From Polynucleobacter necessarius (GTDB taxonomy: Bacteria > Pseudomonadota > Gammaproteobacteria > Burkholderiales > Burkholderiaceae): 64,000 nt of DNA. The notes under the pieces are model-generated. The model saw only the letters and a program-made list of their open reading frames with translations, made no database searches and was not told the DNA's origin. The DNA is taken from contig NZ_LT615228.1 in NCBI RefSeq assembly GCF_900096765.1, positions 936,669 through 1,000,668 of the forward strand, written 5' to 3'. Numbering within the stretch: the stretch's first letter is position 1; every line of letters begins with the position of its first letter. A program made the position numbers and the translations under genes. Of the stretch, positions 61,448-64,000 are shown piece after piece.

Positions 61448-62595
61448 TGCCCCAACCATTCATCAAAATTATCTTTTGCAAGCCCAAAGGCTGTGCTTGC
61501 ACCTGTTCCACTACTTACTATTGCAACCCGCATTGACGGAGATACCTTCTCAATCAAAGCATCACAGATGCTCGAAGAAGGATAGACTCCTGTCCAACGC
61601 TCAACTACTGAGTGCTCAGTAATATTTAAAACCCGATACATCAACTCAATAATCATTTGATCAATTCTCTCGCTTGCAAATACATCTTCAGATGATCCGT
61701 AGTGATGAGAATCCCCGACTACCAAGCTACCATCCGCACTTTGGACAACGATCAAATGGATGCCCTCTTTGACATACTCGGGCATCTCTTTTGCGATACG
61801 CTCTTTGAGGCCAGTTGCTTCCGGTAACTCTGACTACCCCAGGTATCTAGCCAAACTGTTGTCTGTCATGATGCTACCTGGGAGCACAAACCCATCCTGA
61901 ACTTTGACTCTGAGCATCTGCAGAGTGCACAGCTTCAAATCATATTTTTCAATAAAAGGTTTTGCTACACCAGTCAATTGCGATCCCGGACACAGCACGA
62001 TTCTTTGAGCATTCAAACCATTATTTGAAGTATGAATAGCGCTTCCAGAAATCGATAGGACTTCAGTCTCCCAGTAAAAGTCGATACCTAGTTCGTTTTC
62101 GAAATAATTTGCCAGCTGAGGAATGGCTTCTCTAGATTCAACTCTAAATTCATGGGGGCTGTATAAAAGACCTAATGAATTTTTTAAATTTAGACTCTCG
62201 ATATTGAAATGGCCAAGTGCTTCTAAAGTGGGATAGTCAGCCAGAGGGTAATATTTACAGTCAACCCCCATCGGTGTTTGGAGAAATGCTTTGGCCACTT
62301 CAACCGCCTCTGGGCGCTGGCATACAATCCACGTGCCCTGGTGCAATACTTTAATGTTCGCCAAAGAGGCTAATTCCCGCCAGACTTGCGCTGAGTACAC
62401 TGCCCTTCGCCAGGTGTCCCGGCTACTTTGCCCTGAGACCGTAATAAAACCAAAATTTCGGATAGAGGCGCCCGTACAACTAGCGTTTTGCTCAACGATT
62501 GCTACTGATAAACCTCTTTTTTTGGCCTCATAAGCATGCGCCAATCCCACAATACCAGAACCCACTACCAGCAGATCATAATTTTTATTTGTCAT
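61444..62595 (-). pseudogene. Phosphonate-operon FAD-dependent oxidoreductase, amber stop
   Basis: DAO-superfamily flavoenzyme of the type found with phnX (TIGR03364-like), thought to oxidise 2-aminoethylphosphonate or its N-methyl form to phosphonoacetaldehyde. Reconstructed 383 residues. The dinucleotide-binding fold is YDLLVVGSGIVGLAHAYEA with Gly 12, 14 and 17, and GASIRNFGFITVSGQ follows. An in-frame TAG at 61834-61836 cuts it after ~253 residues; the same frame then continues SELPEATGLKERIAKEMPEY to the true end. The start ATG overlaps the alcohol dehydrogenase stop by 11 bases. The C-terminal flavin and substrate part is lost unless the amber codon is read through. Confidence 0.83.
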
Positions 62596-63658
62596 TAACG
62601 CTAAATCCTGCGAAGTTTTTTCCTCGAGCAGAAAGTCTAACCACATTTACCTGATCTTCAACTGTTTTGTCACGCGTGAGCGCAGGATATACCGAAAAAC
62701 CAAGAGCAAGTAGCCATTCTTGCATCTCGGTCGGAGTTGAAAAATATTCTCCAATCGCCTGATTAATAGAGATCAAAATTTTGGATTCGCATTTGCTTTG
62801 AATCAATAATTGCCATACATACGGTAACCAGTAGGCACAAGCTTGACCGTGCGTTTTTTTACTATTCATTGTCTGCGCATATGACAAAGCATGTGCAAGT
62901 GCCGTTTGTGTTTTGGCCATAGCCATACCAGCAGACAATGCCGATTCTGAAAGTGCTTGACGATACTCTAGATTATTTAAATCATCGCGAAGAAGAGGTA
63001 AATAACGGCAAATTTTCTGTGCAGCATTAATCGCAAGATCATCCGTTTCTTTTGTACGATTGATATTCCAAATTGCCTCTAATGCATGCGAAAGAGCATC
63101 AATTGCTGCATCGCGCGAAATAATCCAGGGAGCTCCAAGACAAAGGCGGGGATCAATGATGGCAACATCGGCCAGAACCTGAGGTCCAAAAAAGGAATGT
63201 TTGCACTGGTTTTCAAAGTCCCAAATTGTCGCCGTAGGAGTCACCTCACTACCCGTGCCTGCAGTAGTAGAGGCCAACAAGAGGGGCATTTTTGGGAGAC
63301 TCTGATCTGCTATTGAAACATCAAGATGCCTGCTTAACCAAGCCTTGCCGTCAGGCTTAAAGCGCAATACTTTAGCAGCATCCATCACACTACCACCACC
63401 CATTCCCAGTAGAACAGAGTTACCGCAATCAGCATATCTCCAAAAATTATCCTGGAGGTCTTCAACGACTCTAATATCTGGCATACCTTGTTGATAAACC
63501 ACTTCCGAAAGAACTCTACCTTGCAATGATGATCTGATTTTCCTCATATCTGCATCAGAAATCTCTGGAATTCGCAAAATATGAAAACCACGATCAGGAA
63601 AAAGTGTTTCTAGCTCTGCAAGTAAGCCTGCACCAAAATAGATACTAGGCTTAGGCAT
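62585..63658 (-). CDS. Phosphonate-associated iron-containing alcohol dehydrogenase
   Basis: 357 residues, group III ADH fold, like the Fe-ADH often found in phosphonate operons (TIGR03405-like) and PhpC-type phosphonoacetaldehyde reductase. NAD(P) site GMGGGSVMDAAKV (about 85-97) and STTAGTGSEVTPTATI (about 130-145); metal ligands in DAAIDALSHALEA and THGQACAYWLPY. It probably interconverts phosphonoacetaldehyde and 2-hydroxyethylphosphonate. Second gene of the operon, three bases after phnE. Intact. Confidence 0.82.
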   Translation of the reverse strand: MPKPSIYFGAGLLAELETLFPDRGFHILRIPEISDADMRKIRSSLQGRVLSEVVYQQGMPDIRVVEDLQDNFWRYADCGNSVLLGMGGGSVMDAAKVLRFKPDGKAWLSRHLDVSIADQSLPKMPLLLASTTAGTGSEVTPTATIWDFENQCKHSFFGPQVLADVAIIDPRLCLGAPWIISRDAAIDALSHALEAIWNINRTKETDDLAINAAQKICRYLPLLRDDLNNLEYRQALSESALSAGMAMAKTQTALAHALSYAQTMNSKKTHGQACAYWLPYVWQLLIQSKCESKILISINQAIGEYFSTPTEMQEWLLALGFSVYPALTRDKTVEDQVNVVRLSARGKNFAGFSVNDK

Positions 63659-63661
63659 TAT

Positions 63662-64000
63662 TTAACTTGCAAGCTTCCTTAAATAGGAAGAAATTAAATC
63701 GATGATTGTTACAGTGATAATCAGAATAATCAAAACTGCGCAGGTTTGAGGGTATTGAAACCCACGAATTACTTCATAAAGAATGACTCCAATTCCACCT
63801 GCACCAACCATTCCCACTACTGAAGCAGAGCGTACATTAGACTCAAATCGATACAAAGAATAGGAAACCCATAAAGGCATCACTTGAGGCAAGATTCCAT
63901 AAACAATCTCAGCCATTGGATGAGCGCCTGTAGCCCTAATACCCTCAATTGGTCTCGGATCAACCGCTTCAACAGCTTCTGAAAATAATTTTGCTAAGGT
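63662..64000 (-). CDS. phnE: Phosphonate ABC transporter permease PhnE, C-terminal part
   Basis: Inner-membrane permease of the PhnCDE phosphonate importer. The last 112 residues are in the window; the frame is open at 64000. The ABC-permease EAA-type loop is [20 protein letters not shown], preceded by [20 protein letters not shown], typical of PhnE, and ending in a hydrophobic helix [20 protein letters not shown]. Transport genes phnC and phnD are expected beyond the window edge on the minus strand. Intact as far as visible. Confidence 0.87.
   Translation of the reverse strand, partial: TLAKLFSEAVEAVDPRPIEGIRATGAHPMAEIVYGILPQVMPLWVSYSLYRFESNVRSASVVGMVGAGGIGVILYEVIRGFQYPQTCAVLIILIITVTIIDLISSYLRKLAS

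Noticed and set aside
61834-61836. TAG as a recoded amber (pyrrolysine or readthrough) in the FAD oxidoreductase
   Set aside because: No pyrrolysine system is known in this group and no readthrough signal is seen; a plain nonsense mutation fits the surrounding decay.
2659-63000. Treating all frameshifts as sequencing errors
   Set aside because: Possible for those in homopolymers, but the 13-, 4- and 2-base insertions, two nonsense codons, deletion junctions and the sparing of core genes speak against it as a general explanation. It cannot be excluded without reads.

Overview
The window reads as about 64 kb of chromosome from a betaproteobacterium of the Burkholderiaceae, most probably Polynucleobacter. 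This rests on moderate GC content, the order metG / DUF3460 / scpA / panC, the zapA-6S RNA pair, a TTG-started hemF followed by nadD-rsfS-rlmH-maf-rng, and the protein sequences themselves. The genus call comes from recognition only. There is no CRISPR array, insertion sequence, prophage or replication origin.

Layout. 1-2645: metG 3' end, then a coupled DUF3460-scpA-panC operon. 2659-10068: a decayed block with a broken autotransporter, an oxc fragment fused by deletion to a formyltransferase fragment, a frameshifted Crp/Fnr regulator, and a cobalamin riboswitch in front of a frameshifted TonB receptor. 10110-11735: small coiled-coil gene, zapA, 6S RNA, a TauE/SafE permease. 11732-18745: a malonate-use locus (matB, three-gene TRAP transporter, malonyl-CoA decarboxylase) in which all five structural genes carry a frameshift while the LysR regulator is intact. 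18756-44208: mainly housekeeping genes (lgt, holC, pepA, lptFG, tRNA-Leu, yebC, purD, hemF, nadD, rsfS, rlmH, rng, msbA, LPS glycosyltransferases, dnaE, gluQ, rhlE), nearly all intact; cysB and maf are broken. 43024-48131: aminotransferase / GntR / FAD-FeS oxidase locus with two TTGTATACAA operators. 48145-51965: azlD, queG, tsaE, an AmiC-type amidase, tRNA-Lys. 52082-55520: eroded VbhA/Fic-type toxin-antitoxin pair, a truncated M20 peptidase, a DUF2252 protein. 55594-64000, all on the minus strand: TctC-type binding protein, amidase, broken dsdA, and a phosphonate operon (phnE, Fe-ADH, FAD oxidoreductase, phnX, phnA).

The main result is the distribution of damage. I count 18 disrupted genes (1-base indels, a 2-base insertion, 4- and 13-base tandem duplications, two nonsense codons, at least one fusing deletion), plus one truncated gene. 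Apart from maf and cysB they lie in accessory functions: malonate, oxalate, B12 uptake, D-serine, phosphonates, 2-hydroxyacid oxidation, adhesin, toxin-antitoxin. More than 25 kb of core genes is clean, including core genes that carry long homopolymers such as T8 in pepA and C11A7 in gluQ. This looks like recent, ongoing genome erosion, as known for Polynucleobacter necessarius symbionts of Euplotes ciliates. About half of the lesions lie in homopolymers, so some could be sequencing errors; the tandem duplications, nonsense codons and deletion junctions cannot be explained that way easily.

I found no clearly new molecular system. The most interesting signals are whole-pathway decay at simple repeats, an A11 tract in dctM and a C11A7 tract between dnaE and gluQ, a paired 13-bp duplication and G loss in the autotransporter, and a Fic toxin with both a stop codon and a Gly-to-Arg change in its catalytic motif.
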